Shown: in pieces, positions 22,001 through 34,002 of the stretch
How positions within the stretch are numbered: the first letter of the stretch is position 1
How the letters are laid out: the number at the start of each line of letters is the position of its first letter
From: Eunapius fragilis
Taxonomy: Eukaryota; Porifera; Demospongiae; Spongillida; Spongillidae
Reading direction: 5' to 3'
Assembly (NCBI GenBank): GCA_963681505.1
Contig: OY811973.1
Span: forward strand, 13,580,237-13,644,236
Length of the DNA stretch: 64,000 bases
Made by a program: the position numbers and the translations under genes
Notes under the pieces: model-generated
Databases searched by the model: none
Told to the model about the DNA's origin: nothing
The model's input: the letters and a program-made list of their open reading frames with translations, nothing else

Positions 22001-25000
22001 CTGGATGTGATAAACAACATTCTGAATGAAACTAATCAAGTTGGGTGGGAGATCCTTCAAATGGTGGAACCCAATAATGCAAGTTCACGTCTCCTGAAGA
22101 CCAGTGAGTCATACGGTCTCTACCTTGCATCAGCAATCAATACCTCAAGTACCATTACTAAGTCAAGATCATCAATTGGTAAGTTAATCAGCCTAGGTGA
22201 AGTGATTTGCAATTTAGAAATAAACTCAATGCATGGATTGCACAGCAATTGGATGACTTTTCTTTTACTGCTAGTAATCCAGGCATCCAATACTCCCATC
22301 ACCACAACTCAAGCTGACATTGGGTTCTCTGACAGCAATGATGCCATGTTTGTCAATGCAACATTCTCTGCTAGTGATGCCAGCATTTTAATTCCTGGTT
22401 CGCTTCTTTTGGAAAGAGGAAACAATGGTATCATTGACAATAACCTGAAGTAAATAAAATAATCAAACTTATATCCCAGCTCAATCAATACCGGTGGTAA
22501 ACATGATCATCAAAAACATCAACACCTTCCTACCCCGCACTGGATCTCTGTATGTGTGCAGCTTTTTTCCATTAAAACTGAACTCACCTATCTAACCTCC
22601 ATCTCACATGCTTCACATTCACTTGTGCAACTACAGTGCACAACAAGTTGATTCATTCGTCCTTTCAAGCCAAGTGGCAGTGGAAGATGGAGGATTTGCA
22701 TCAGAAGTTCTAAAAACAAGACCTGTGGTAATCAACTTTAGAATAAACAAGCCAAGCAATGTGAGAGATACAATAGTCTGGGTCCTGTAGATTTAAAATT
22801 ATTCATTATGGCCTATTACATTCCAGCTTACAAACAAATACCAATGCTCTTTCTGGAACTTTTCAGATTCGTAAGCTCTCCATACATATTGCATTAGCAT
22901 AAGCAGAATATGTCTTCAGTTCCTGGTCATCAGAAGGCATGTTGCCTCCATTGAGCAATGGCTCATTTGTCCAGTGCTACTCAACGCACCTGACCAGCTT
23001 TGCTGTTCTATTGGCTGTGGAAAACTTTGTATGGTTTCTACTGTGAGTACTGTAATGCATGATTATACATGTATGCCTTTTGTGATCAGCCTGACGGTAA
23101 AGCTCTGACAATAACTTCATACATTGGGTGTGGCATCTCAATAGCATGCCTATTAGCTACAATTGTCTTCTTCCTAACCCTCAGGTGAGGATGTATATGT
23201 GTGCAACTGATATGATGTACCATGCTAATATGTATTGATTAGGAAAAAACTCTTTGAAAAGCCGCACAACTTCATCCACCTGAACGTGGCTATTGCACTG
23301 TTTCTAGCCTTTCTTGTTTTTGTGGCCGGTGTAGAAACTGCTAAACACAATGAGGTATGTAGTAAAAGTATATTGTATGTATTGTGCTCCATGATTCCAC
23401 ATCCAGGCTGCATGCAAGGTTGTTGCAGCACTCCTTCAGTACTTGTGGCTCTCTGCATTCTGCTGGATGATGTGTGAGGGTGTCATGTTGTACCTCATGT
23501 TGGTGGTGGTATTCAGCACTCTGAAAGACAAGTGGTGGTTCTTTTTCCTACTAGGATGGGGTGAGTATTATTTGCTTTATCTTACCTATTTGCATAACTC
23601 CCACTACCCACTGTAGTACCTGCCCTTGTGTTTGTGGTCATTGGGTTAGCAGTACGAAGTGAATATTATGTTGTGAGAAGCAAAAGTGACAACATGGCCA
23701 TTTCATAGTAAGACAAATGAAATGTGATGCAATGACAATAATGTTAAGCATTGAGGTTAAAGCTCAACCCACATTGCAATCAATTATAAAAACCAATCCC
23801 TTGGAGATCAAAAATTTTACAATAATGTAAATTTGTTTTCTTACATGTTACACAGTATTTGCTTGCCCAAAAATTTTGAATTAGTCGTATGGCGCATGAC
23901 CCACTAGTTAAACGATGCTCATACGTGTGTCTAACAAACTGTATTGCATTCCAAAAGGTAACTTAACAAAAACATGTTATAAAACCTTTCTTACATTATC
24001 AGTGATAAACACTTCTGCCTTCTGATATCAAATCTGTCAAATTTAATTTAGCACTACTGTTAGATATTTATAACTATATGCTAATTGCAACATTTTATAA
24101 AGACAAATCATTACAATAGATTAACGGTATCATTCTTTTGAATACCTACTGTCTTTGTAGTTGTTGGATGTCCATTGGAAAGGGGACCATATGGGCCTTT
24201 GGTGCTCCAGTGGTGCTAATCATGATGGTAAGCAATATTGCCAAATATTTTATTTTAATTCATGTAATTCTATGCTCACCCCAGATCAATACAATGTTCC
24301 TGATAATGGTGATGGTGGTATTGGTGAAGAAGAGCAGGTCAAAACTGCTTGATGTCAAGGATGTAAAGCATCGAACTATTGTTATGTACGTTAGGAAAGC
24401 ACATGCAATTAATATGTATTATTATTATTTTTGCCTCAACCATGTAATAGATCCCTCATAAAATCTGCAGTCATTTTGCTGCCCATTCTAGGATGCACAT
24501 GGATATTTGGATTGCTTTCTCTGAACCAATACACACTGGTCTTTACATGGCTATTCACAATTTTAAACTCCTTGCAAGTCAGTATAATTGTAGCACAATA
24601 AACTACTAAGCTGTTTTTTTATTGCCTCCTATAGGGTTTTTTAATATTCTTGCTGTATGTACTGAGACATGAAAAGGTAACCAGGTCACCAAGTGTTTCT
24701 TCTTTCATTTTTTCACACTGTTGGAATGTATCTTTAGGTGTGTGGCAGGATAACTAAGAAGTATAAAGTCAGTTCTTCACCTAAACGTTCAGATAAAAGA
24801 GTCATTTCAATTTTTTTACATTAGGCATATAGCCATCCATAACTAATGTGAAATGTCTTATTATTCTCTAATAGATGTTCAAGGATTTGGCAGGTTCACT
24901 TGCCGAAAACAAGTCAAAGGTTCATTCAGATGTGAAAAGTTCATCAGTGATGACAGAAAATAAAAATTCCAAAGGAGACTCAGGTCCATTCTCCATTTAG

Positions 25001-25210
25001 TTACATTTTGTTTCTATATGCTTCATATTACTTTATCCTGTAGTTGCAACTTACAAAGATTTTGTAGACTCCAAGCAAGCACATGCCAAGAAACTAGCCT
25101 TTGTGCTGAAGCGATCAGGCAACTTCTACCAACCTGACAAATATTTGTGTGAAGTAGTACAAGTACTAATCCTTACATGGATTTTTCCTAGAATATTGAA
25201 CATAAAATGA
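19084..25210 (+). CDS. Adhesion-type G-protein-coupled receptor (multi-exon, 5' end not identified)
   Basis: Exons read in order as a class B2 receptor. An Ig-like Cys-rich exon (19085-19435: ACDSFCSPSGIVMCTCDSGN, NGLKIICTN). FN3 (19561-19798: APGVPTLICNKASASIQV). A 15-nt microexon (20199-20213). HRM domain (21277-21387 and 21453-21547: WNLQWPSTALN, LPCPQGG, RICSSNGEWSPTD). GAIN domain (21748-22790). GPS (22827-23030: CSFWNF, WSSEG, CYSTHLTSFAVLL, cleavage expected between L and T). Seven helices follow: TM1 at 23090, TM2 HNFIHLNVAIALFLAFLVF, TM3 ending at 23560, TM4 23616, TM5 24161, TM6 GCTWIFGLLSLNQ, TM7 WLFTILNSLQ then GFLIFLLYVLRHEK. The cytoplasmic tail runs to about 25208 in 4-5 small exons. 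It is a plasma-membrane receptor autoproteolysed at the GPS. The upstream signal-peptide exon and the TM4-TM5 exon limits are not resolved. Orthology is not assigned. Confidence 0.9.
19934..20041 (+). repeat. 26-bp tandem repeat in a GPCR intron, four copies
   Basis: Unit GGTCCATCAGTTAGGCTGTATGTAGG. Confidence 0.9.
20320..20675 (+). pseudogene. 3' fragment of the LDPLGHH/YGRLNL reverse-transcriptase family, in a GPCR intron
   Basis: Plus-strand reading: PCPLCPEHPLDPLGHHALT, then a gap and AGSAAIAAELRKHSVNGAKC, SDLGWTCIPLVMESYGAWS and SNLYGRLNLTLVRANARSLL. Same sense as the GPCR. It is the C-terminal zinc-binding and post-polymerase part of the same retroelement family found repeatedly at 33-39 kb and at 45.6 kb. 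Frameshifted and 5'-truncated, as expected for target-primed insertion. Confidence 0.75.
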
Positions 25211-25718
25211 CCAATAGGGGGAAAACAATAATTTAAATTCGAACTCAGTGCCTGCTGCATGGACATACCTAACAATCACTTATTTTCACCACTAGTGCCC
25301 CATGCAAATGTGGGGGTGGGGTAGGAGGATATGGTTCACAATGCAATCTATGAGGCGTTTTGCCTGTTTGCCCGCTTGGTATACCTGTACGGCGAACTTT
25401 GTGCCACCTTCGTCAGTGAAACACCAGGTGCTCGGATCAATTCATTGCTATTATCGTAGAATAATAATTCTGTGCACGTGCTGTTGGATTTTCTAAATGT
25501 ACTTGTAATAAAAACATTCTCTATGAGGACGTAGGTGCCATACAGGATTGGAAGGCAATAGTGGTGTAAAAAGGAAGGAAACAAGGGCCTAATATGAAGG
25601 GGAAATGGATTTCACATACAAACGTAGTGTTCTACAAATGGACGAAGTATAGGTATATCGGATACTGCGGAAGCAGTTTCCATATAGGATTGATGTCGTA
25701 TAATCAATGTACATGGAC
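25211..25718. other. Intergenic
   Basis: No gene or repeat recognised between the GPCR tail and the 24-bp minisatellite. Confidence 0.4.
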
Positions 25719-25982
25719 CGTGGATCACATGAGCCACAGAACTAAGGATCACATGAGCCACAGGACTGAGGATCACATGTGCCACAGGATGGATGATCAC
25801 ATGAGCCACAGGACTGAGGATCATATGAGCCACAGGACTGAGGATCACATGTGCCACAGGACGGATGATCACATGAGCCACAGGACTGAGAATGCCATGA
25901 GCCATATGACTGAGGATCACAGGAACCACAGAACTGAGGATCACATTCATGAGCTACAGGACTGAGAATCACATAAGCCAGG
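25719..25982 (+). repeat. 24-bp minisatellite, about 11 copies
   Basis: Unit GATCACATGAGCCACAGGACTGAG with substitutions. The 24-bp period keeps frames open and yields an apparent DHMSHRTE protein repeat, which I consider incidental. Confidence 0.92.
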
Positions 25983-28482
25983 GCGTAGTTGGAATGGAGC
26001 AACTTTTAAATATCTTCAGTTTCCGTGGTTTTTAAGCCTCCCAAAGATTACCATATAGCTGGAAAACGTGTGAGGGTGAAATCTTTCTCGAATATGAGAG
26101 GACACTACAATCAGTACAGATTATCTTGTATTCACCTAAATATTAGCAATTATTAAAACCGAACTTGGGATAGTGATGTTACATAAGTGATTTAAGGCTG
26201 AGTTCATTGGTTTGGGTAATTAATTATCTGTGCATGGGTCTTCAAAAATTTGTACATGTATATTGCCCAAATAGTAACTTGTACTAATGAGTCAAGTTTA
26301 AAAAGTTGAAGTGATGGAAAACAATCAACCAACCTTCAACCAATAGCCATTTCTGGTCTCTATCCGTAACAACCCCAACCCCATCCTAGAGGTTACACAT
26401 AAATTAGCACTTGCGATATGATGCGTGATTTTGTATAATGTTGTGGGTAACTGAGTCAGCAATTAGGAAGAACTATGATCCGACAAGAAATACTGCTGTG
26501 AAGGGTATAGGCGATTTTTTAAAATCGGAACGCAATGCATACAAAATTAGTTAAGCTCTATGTTTCCCTTGGAAGCTGAGAACAGATATTTAAGGTTTTG
26601 ACATAACAGACAGTGGAATACTGTGATGAAACTCATTCACACATTTGCTGCATGCGTGGGTCACACACACACAACTAGTGCTTAGTGCCTCACAGGTACC
26701 CTCAACGTGTAAGACACCGACCAGACTATATTTAGACCACTGTTAAGCTTGAGGTCAAGCCCGTAATACATGGAGAGGTGGATTACTATGTCATCAACAC
26801 CTATTGGCAGTTGTGGATCGATTGGGTCTTCCATAGCATGGTCCTCCAACTGGGACTAAAACAGGTGGGTCTTCTGGTTGGTGATCCTCAGTTGGTAGAG
26901 GACCACACCCTGGTTTTCATCTGGAAGAGCATTTTCCTCTGATAACTGCATAGCTGGTTGGATGCGTTGTCTAATCTAATCCTATTTGTATATGCAAAAT
27001 CCTTCGTCGTCCATCTGAACCTTTAAACACCGCCTATGCGCTTCCCTTAAATTCAGAGAGACAAATGATTAATACAGGAATAGGCCTACGCTTTACATGC
27101 AGTAGTAAAAACACATGCAAGCGCACTTTACCAAGCAAACCCAGCCCGAGGTTCAGCTAGCCAGTTGCCTAGCCTGCGTTCTTAATTTTCAGAATAGACC
27201 TACGCACCACATGCAGTTACAAGCACATGCAAGCGCACTTTAAAATAACAAGCAAACACAACACGACATTTTATCTCTTTCGAAATAAATATCACGCGAC
27301 TTTATCCCTTTGCTACAATGGAATTAGAAATAACTTGCAAGACGCCGCTCTTTGCTAGTACTGTTCTAAGTAGAACTATAACTTTTGCTGTCCCAGCCAA
27401 CAATGAGGATGTCAGCAGGCAAGGTCTCTGGAAAGGCCACGACCTCTCTATGGACTCAGGCATCTTGAGATTTGAAGTAGAGGTAGCTGGGTACATGAAA
27501 ATCAGGTTAACCTAAATAGCACCTATTGCTCTCTTAGGGGAGGGAGGGGGAGGATGGGTTAGGATTAGAGGGACACATGCACCGACGTACAATCCCAATA
27601 CCCCTCAGAAACAACCTTGACCCCCCCCCCCCTCCACACTCACACACCCCCCTGGACATTTAAATACCTACAACCCTGAAACATTTCGTTGTTGCCGTGT
27701 TGGCAACAGGACAAAGGTTTGTATGTACTTTCTTCATATAAAGCTTAGAAGTACATGAATACATGTTCATTGATAATAATAAAATGCTAGAATAAGCTAG
27801 AGAATGCCTAAGTCTTACAATGTGAACTTAGGTGAACCTCGTTTTAGCACAACCTCCACGTTATTTTATCTGAAATTTATGAACTGATGATAATACTTGG
27901 TATATTTATATTGGATTTCAGCAATCTCTTCTACTAGTCTGGACTTGCATCTGGACTCTGCTGAATGTCAGGTAGCACTTAAATAGTGGTTAGGTCTTGA
28001 CACGTCAGGAGGCTCCCTGTGCCCTCTTTGTCCCGATTAATGCGACTTAAGGTATACAAATTCATATAATTCACATGCATACATAACATAAACTTGGATG
28101 TATACATCGATCACATTGGGAGTTCAGAAATGTAGTAGAATGTACTTTTTCCCTCCATATAGGTACAATTCATGTGATAAATGCAACTCAAATACTACGC
28201 AGCATTTTAGAAATGGTTCGGTCACCGGAAAGCATAAGCAAAATCGTATAAATGATTTACATGCATATTCATAATGAGAAATCTTTTAACTGATTTCGTA
28301 TCATCTGTGGAATAATTGCTGAATTCGTGAAACGATAAATCATATTGAAATCCAACATTTCATGTATTAAATCCACTAATAAATCAAAATTGATTTTCGG
28401 TCCTTTTCCCCTTATGGATTACTTGCGCCAGTTGCCATCCACTTTAAACGAACATGGAAAGCCAGTACTTACCGTATAATCT
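25983..28482. other. Long intergenic region with SINE-like traces
   Basis: No coding sequence recognised. A block at 26635-26816 shares TTTGCTGCATGCGTGGGTCAC (inverted) and TGTCATCAACACCTATTGGC (direct) with 63795-63860. Near 26885-26905 the stretch CCTCAGTTGGTAGAGGACC resembles a tRNA A box, but I find no B box. A C-run occurs near 27620. Confidence 0.45.
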
Positions 28483-28681
28483 CATATTAACACCGCAGCG
28501 TTTATTCTGAACAGAATTATTTTTTTTTCAAGTGCTCGTCGTTTAAGTGTGTTCTCTTCAACTATATTTCAACTAAATTGGCATCTGATTTGTGCATATA
28601 GTTGAAGAGAACACACTTAAACCACGAGCACTTGAAAAAATTAAATTTGTTCAGAATAAACGCCGCGGTGTTTATATAATG
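28483..28681. repeat. 199-bp foldback element
   Basis: The arms 28483-28567 and 28597-28681 are reverse complements (GTTTATTCTGAACA, TCAAGTGCTCGT, AGTGTGTTCTCTTCAACTAT) around a 29-bp spacer. No coding content; MITE-like. Confidence 0.85.
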
Positions 28682-29100
28682 AAAAGAGAAATTTGGATGT
28701 GCCGTAGTAATAAATGTAAGGCATCACCCTAACTTTATCACTACTGCAAAAATTTGCTGCAGTTAAAATGCCTACTTTGTCTTCGAGATGTATATTAAAA
28801 TTCGTCATGATACCCGTTCGTCACAAAATATACTATAGTTGTAACCAGTGAGCACTCTAACCACTAAACCACATGCGTATCCTTGCATGCCAGGAAAAGG
28901 GTGGGGGAGGAGGAGGAAGTATGAAACGCGGATGCACCTATATAGCTATAAATGTAGTGATCGCAACGATCGTCAGGCAAGCGATGACATCATTACGTCC
29001 TATTAAACGTCAGTTATTATTGTTGTTAAATTGTGTCACGTGGGCCGAGTAATATAAATGGGCTTGCTTTGTTGCATCCTTTCATTTCGTGATCAACAAT
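28682..29100. other. Spacer upstream of the first MTSxWL-family gene
   Basis: GTGGTTTAGTGGTTAGAGTG on the minus strand (28850-28872) resembles a tRNA-derived A box. A TATA-like AATATAAATGG lies at about 29050, roughly 70 bp before the start codon at 29124. Confidence 0.4.
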
Positions 29101-29123
29101 TCTATACACTCAACTAAATCAAG

Positions 29124-29768
29124 ATGGCGGCGGAGAAAATAACTACCATCACATCCAAGTTCATGACTTCTAAATGGCTACAACAGCAAAATGCGCAAAA
29201 TGTAGTATTCTCTTGCGAGTATTCAGGAAGCGATTTACAAATCGTATTTAATAGCGATACCAGTGAATTCGAACAATTGTTCAGGGCGTTAGTGTTCCAG
29301 CCCAGTCCTAAAACCATCTTCTCCTCACTGGTTATTAAGTGCAGAGTTGGACTCGAGCACACTGGATCTCAGAACACAACCATTTCTTTTCTTATCGGTA
29401 ACAACGGTGGTTCGGCCGTTGGTTTCCAACTTACTTACGGCTTGGCGTTGTCTAACAGACCGTATCGCTCCATTGAAGGCAACTCTGGAAGGACTCTCAC
29501 CGATATTCTACCATCACAAGAGGGAAACACCCTACAAAATAATAAACTTTCGGGCTACCCTCGCTTTTACGACATGACGTTCTATCTAAGCAAGGATAAA
29601 GCTGTTGGAATATGCTCCTCGTCACTAGATGAAGGACACAGCATCATAACGACGTATTCTAAGCGCCCAAAACTTGGCCAGGACCTCTTCTTGCAAGTTC
29701 ACAGAGAGAGCCGCACTGCATCGTACGCCCTCAACTTTGTACAAGTGGCAGTCAACACATTAGGGTGA
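29124..29768 (+). CDS. MTSxWL-family protein 1, 214 residues, single exon
   Basis: Starts MAAEKITTITSKFMTSKWL at the first ATG after a TATA-like box. I do not recognise the family. Clear paralogues lie at 39032-39682 and 32222-32686, on the minus strand. Shared positions are MTS-x-WL near the N-terminus, a (V)IKCRVG..HTG strand, GFQL, YRSIEG (YRPIEG in the paralogue), a DMTF strand, G-x-C-(T)S-(S/A)L-(D/N)-x-GH in the C-terminal third, and a closing NF-x-(Q/E)V strand. Alternating hydrophobic stretches suggest a compact all-beta, jelly-roll-like fold, possibly a lectin-type or binding protein; that is inference. No signal peptide or transmembrane segment, so cytosolic or nuclear. Intact frame. 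Confidence 0.8.
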   Translation: MAAEKITTITSKFMTSKWLQQQNAQNVVFSCEYSGSDLQIVFNSDTSEFEQLFRALVFQPSPKTIFSSLVIKCRVGLEHTGSQNTTISFLIGNNGGSAVGFQLTYGLALSNRPYRSIEGNSGRTLTDILPSQEGNTLQNNKLSGYPRFYDMTFYLSKDKAVGICSSSLDEGHSIITTYSKRPKLGQDLFLQVHRESRTASYALNFVQVAVNTLG

Positions 29769-32221
29769 TCTGGATGTCACAAATGGACCCGGCATGTACG
29801 GTCATTGTAGTTGACAGTATATAGTATTTGGTTACTCATATTCACCAATTTTTGTGTGATTCAAATATAAGACTGAATTTTGGACAAAACCACACGCATG
29901 CATGCATCAATCACAATATACATGCATGTATGCATTTTGTGCATGAGGTAACAAAAGTCATTGCACATGCAAGGAAACGTTCATTATTAATTACTCAAAA
30001 ATAAACTGAACTTGAGATAAATAAAGCCTTACTGGATTTATTTATATATAATTATATATCCCAATTCTGCATGAGGTAAAAAACTTCATGCAGCAATGTA
30101 CCAACTCCAAATGATATTATAGGCTGTTGTCCTTTATCTAGTTGGCCCGACTATATACCGCGTTCGGTCGGGTAGCTTTACTGAACGGTCCTCTACTTAC
30201 AGCAGTTTACACTTATTATGTTTATTAACCATATCTACATGTACTTTTAAAAAGCCTTCGTCTGTGTGACAAACCTTTCTATATAAAAGAAGTACCCACA
30301 TCAAAGACACATCAATGGCTTGCCTAGAAATAAGATTTTTTTTTTTCTTTGCTGCGGCATTATTCATGATTCTTTGATTGAGTGATTGAATGTTGATAGG
30401 GACGACCACTCAAACGTCACATGACAGTGCTATAATACATGCACGTATATTTCTTAATATGCATGGTGTTGCGTGCATATTGCATGCATGTACCACACCT
30501 TGCTTTATTTATGGGTTTCCACAGATGTAATGAAAATTAGTATGTACACAACGTACACCATGCATGCATTCCTTAGTGAACTTGAGTTGTGCATGTACAT
30601 ATACCGTGTTGTACATGTATATATGACCCGTTGCGTGAACGTGCATGGAATATATAGATTACTTCATGCACTGATCGGTGTACAATCATGTTTCAGCGGG
30701 AAGTCATGCAGAAATCATGCATGTATATACTATGGTTACCATTGCTGTGAAGCACTCAGGAAAAAAATATAAAATCTTGCATAAAAGTAGCAGGAATATG
30801 CATGGGCAAAAATCTTGGGTATTAGTGTTATAATATATAATATTTGTTTTCAAGCTGCCAGAAGTACACAATATACTGACTATAGCTGGCATGACATGGA
30901 TAGCCATTAAGTGCATGGAAAGCGTGCGGGCTTCAAGTCCCAAGGGTTGTTGCGGCTATCCACATAATTCCCCAGAATTGGGCATGGTTTAATCAATTAG
31001 ATTGTGGCTTTCCCGATCAGTTCCACTGAATTTCATACACTACCACCGCAGCTATATAATTAGGTTTTAATTTTTATATATCTTGTATACCAATGAATTT
31101 CCCCGCAATGGATGGCACGGCTGTTTCGAGCTGGACATTAGGTTTTTAATTAGAACACATTCGAACATTTGGGACCGTAGAGGAGCTAATTATTTTGTGG
31201 TTTACGTTCAGAGGGGCTGTTTACCACTACCAATTCATTATACACAACCATTATTATTTTGAGCTATTCCACAACCTAAAAAGAATGTGCGCACAGTCAA
31301 AGTACGTTCTCCTTTGGCTAATTATTGCCGCGCATGTGATTACTGAAGGCACGCCTTTTATTGTCTTCATTAAATGTTCAGGCGACAACCGGCAGATGGT
31401 TTTAAATCTTTCTCCTACTCAAAAAGCAATCATTGTACATCACCTTTGCGTTTAGTGCATGCTGTGGCTTATTCTCTGGTGAAAGAACAACACGGTTAAA
31501 CGGGACCATGTAACTAATGAATAATGCACGTGCGTCACACCCATATGTATAAATTTGATACACGACGACAATGGGAAACATGTAATGTCATGTCCAAAAG
31601 TTCTGTCAGAGAGTATGTGGTCATAACTGAACTGTTTAAGATATAGAAGGGTGGAAAAACCATAGATATTAGAGTAGTAATATCTAGAGTCTCAAACAAA
31701 ATACACCCGTGCTGCGTGCCTTTTCAATGGAGCTTTTAATTGACATGCAATAGACATACGCAATGACATTGTTTGATTTCCTGCAGAGCGTGCAAATACA
31801 AGAAGCTGCAATAAAGAAAATCGCATACAGGTGTATGGTAAAGCCATAGAACTGGCTACCACATCGTAAGTATTGACCCATTCACAACATGCTAACACAT
31901 GATGGCTTTTATGTTTTGGGGACGAAACCCTAATGTCCAACTTTTTCAATGGATTGAAACAGCCGTGATGGATGGATGGACATGTAGACAATCACTGGGC
32001 GTTGTACGGTTTATGAGGGCGGATGACGGGTCATTACAACGGCTACGTTACTTAGACCATGCAGTTCTGGGACAAATGGATAAACCTTGTACATATATAC
32101 TTGCATTGTTGTGATGTCATTGTAGATCGCTCAGATAGGAAGGGGTGGTTTTAACGTAGGACATCTGGAAGGTAACATAGTGTAAGGTGAAGTATATATA
32201 AGACTTGGAGTGACTGGCGAT
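29769..32221. other. Intergenic region
   Basis: No coding sequence recognised. A hairpin at 30898-30961 pairs GGATAGCC with GGCTATCC and contains GGGCTTCAAGTCCC, resembling a degenerate tRNA T arm, but no anticodon arm can be folded. Many TGCATG and ACATGTA words are present. Confidence 0.45.
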
Positions 32222-32686
32222 CTATATACTGAATGTCATGTCGTAAACACTAGGGTTCATCCTAGAACTGGGAACGTTCTCCGCCCTACGGACGATAGGA
32301 TTCATAACGTTACCAGACTCTCCCTCTGCAGGTAAATATGGAAACCTGTCTCCTGAAGAGTAGCTGTACATCAACTGAAAGCCAACGTTCCAATCCTCGT
32401 CACCAATAAAGAAAAAAATGGAATCCTGAGGTCCCGTGTGGATGAGTCCAACTCGGCACTTTATGACGAGATTGCGATAATCCCTTGCAGATCTGAGTAC
32501 CCTGGCCTTAAACAAGTATTCGTTATCTCTAGCATCAGTTGAAAATACTATTTGGTTATCGTTTGTGTTTGGCATATCGATGTTGCAACCAAACCAGACA
32601 TTATTCCTTTGCGTGTTGCTATCCACCAACCACTGCGGAGTCATGAGAACGTAATTGCGATTCTTCACTTTCGTCAATCCTGCCAT
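32222..32686 (-). pseudogene. MTSxWL-family protein 2, C-terminally truncated
   Basis: I chose the ATG at 32686 (MAGLTKVKNRNYVLMTPQWL) because all three family members then begin MA followed by the MT-x-x-WL motif. Shared segments are NLVIKCRVGLIHTG, VGFQLMYSYS, FPYLPAEGESG and VYDMTFS. The frame ends right after DMTF-S-I, so the C-terminal 50 or so residues (the G-x-C / GH / NF-x-V part) are missing. A TATA-like CATATATAAG lies about 55-60 bp upstream. It is either a pseudogene or a shortened variant. Confidence 0.65.
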
Positions 32687-32979
32687 AGCTCTTGCAATAG
32701 TCCTAAACGTTAGCATGCGCTGAGACAAAGATTGCGCGTCTTATATATGGTGGTGACATGCATATTCACGCACGTGAATCCACTTCAAGTTAGGGCTTAA
32801 TTGAATAATTCCACCGTTAATGCTAATTCAATGTGAAATGTCTGCCAAGAGAGGCTCAGTTGGAGGAGGATTACTTACATGTCCACCTGGTATGGACCAG
32901 GGACTGTACCCATCATCCAGAACAAAGTTTTGCTTATACACAATGTACAGCACTTATAAGATAAATGAATGCACCCTGC

Positions 32980-33262
32980 TATAGGTAATAGTCAGGGACA
33001 AAGCATCTGGAGAGGATGGTTGTGGCGTTGGTTCTAACTAAGTTGAGGTTCAGCCTCCCATATAAGACAGCTAGGACCTCAGCCTTGGAGCTAGTTGCAA
33101 GGTGAGAGGTCAGAAGAGAAAATGACTCCGCATTGCTTCTGTCCCCAAGCACCATATGCCTCAACCATCATGGGGACGCAAATCCACCCTAGCTCCTTGC
33201 ATTTGGCATCATTTTCTCTGCTCGGTAGTTCTGGCAGCCTGACCTGCTGCAAGTCCCGCTTT
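32980..33262 (-). pseudogene. YGRLNL-family RT 3' fragment
   Basis: Minus-strand reading: a decayed DAKCKELGWICVPMMVEAYG segment, then SLLTSHLATSSKAEVLAVL and YGRLNLNLVRTNATTILSR. Shares the same C-terminal motif with 33612, 34007, 35133, 36046, 38272 and 20320. 5'-truncated. Confidence 0.7.
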
Positions 33263-33389
33263 ATTATTATTATTATATTATTATTTTGATTTTTTTTTTT
33301 TATGCTTCATATTGAACAATACAGTAATAGTTACACGAAACAACAAATGAAAAACAAAAATACTGTCAACCAATGATGACCAATGAAGG

Positions 33390-33490
33390 TCCAGCTCTTG
33401 ACAGCAGAGCTCTTGCAGAGGACCTCACCAAAGTGAGGCTGAGTCTGCTATAAATGGCAGCAGTGGCCTGGGACTTGGTACACCTCATAG
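33390..33490 (-). pseudogene. Very short YGRLNL-family RT remnant
   Basis: The end of the same retroelement (AGTCTGCTATAAATGGCAGC reverse strand, aligning with the YGRLNL-to-LLSR tail) with stops. Seen only by comparison with neighbours. Confidence 0.35.
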
Positions 33491-33611
33491 GTATGACCAG
33501 ATGGAGTGGCAAGATGGGACAGTTTTTATTTTTATTGTTACTACAAATTTGTACAATTATTATTATTCATGAGTATACAGAAACAACACTGATTGAATAC
33601 AAAGTACAGCT

Positions 33612-33905
33612 CTACAGTAGACGAGCTATCCTAGAGAGGATAGCTGTAGCATTAGCCCTGACCAGGTGGAGATTCAGTCGGCCATAGATCTCATTAAGTA
33701 CGATGGACTTTGGCCGACACATGGAAGTGGCAAGTCTAGAGGCTACAGGGGAGGTAATGGCAGTGGCTTCTTTTCCCCAAGCTCCATATGATTCAACGAC
33801 CATAGGGACACATACCCATCCTACATCTGAGCACTTGGGGTCATTGGCGTGGTGTTTCCTAAACTCAGTGGCCTGGGCAGCAGCTGTGGCCGACACTCCC
33901 GCTTA
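33612..33905 (-). pseudogene. YGRLNL-family RT 3' fragment
   Basis: Open minus-strand frame: SATAAAQATEFRKHHANDPK, CSDVGWVCVPMVVESYGAWG, LATSMCRPKSIVLNEI, YGRLNLHLVRANATAILSR. It lies head-on to the plus-strand fragment at 34003, so the two insertions are convergent or inverted. Confidence 0.75.
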
Positions 33906-34002
33906 CAACTGTAGGCTATGTTTAAGATTATACCTATGCATATACGTATTGTACATGTATTACATTTCAAATAGTAATAATAATAATGTTGGTCGGAATG
34001 TG

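Noticed and set aside
25594-26002. Repeat proteins with DHMSHRTE units
   Set aside because: A 24-bp minisatellite keeps all frames open; the DNA period explains it.
26885-26945. tRNA-derived SINE
   Set aside because: Only an A-box-like CCTCAGTTGGTAGAGG is visible; no B box, no tail, one copy.
30898-30961. tRNA gene
   Set aside because: Acceptor-like and T-arm-like pieces exist, but only 64 nt with no foldable anticodon arm.
31195-31455. 86-residue frame with a hydrophobic segment
   Set aside because: No homology pattern, no promoter or splice context; likely chance in AT-rich DNA.
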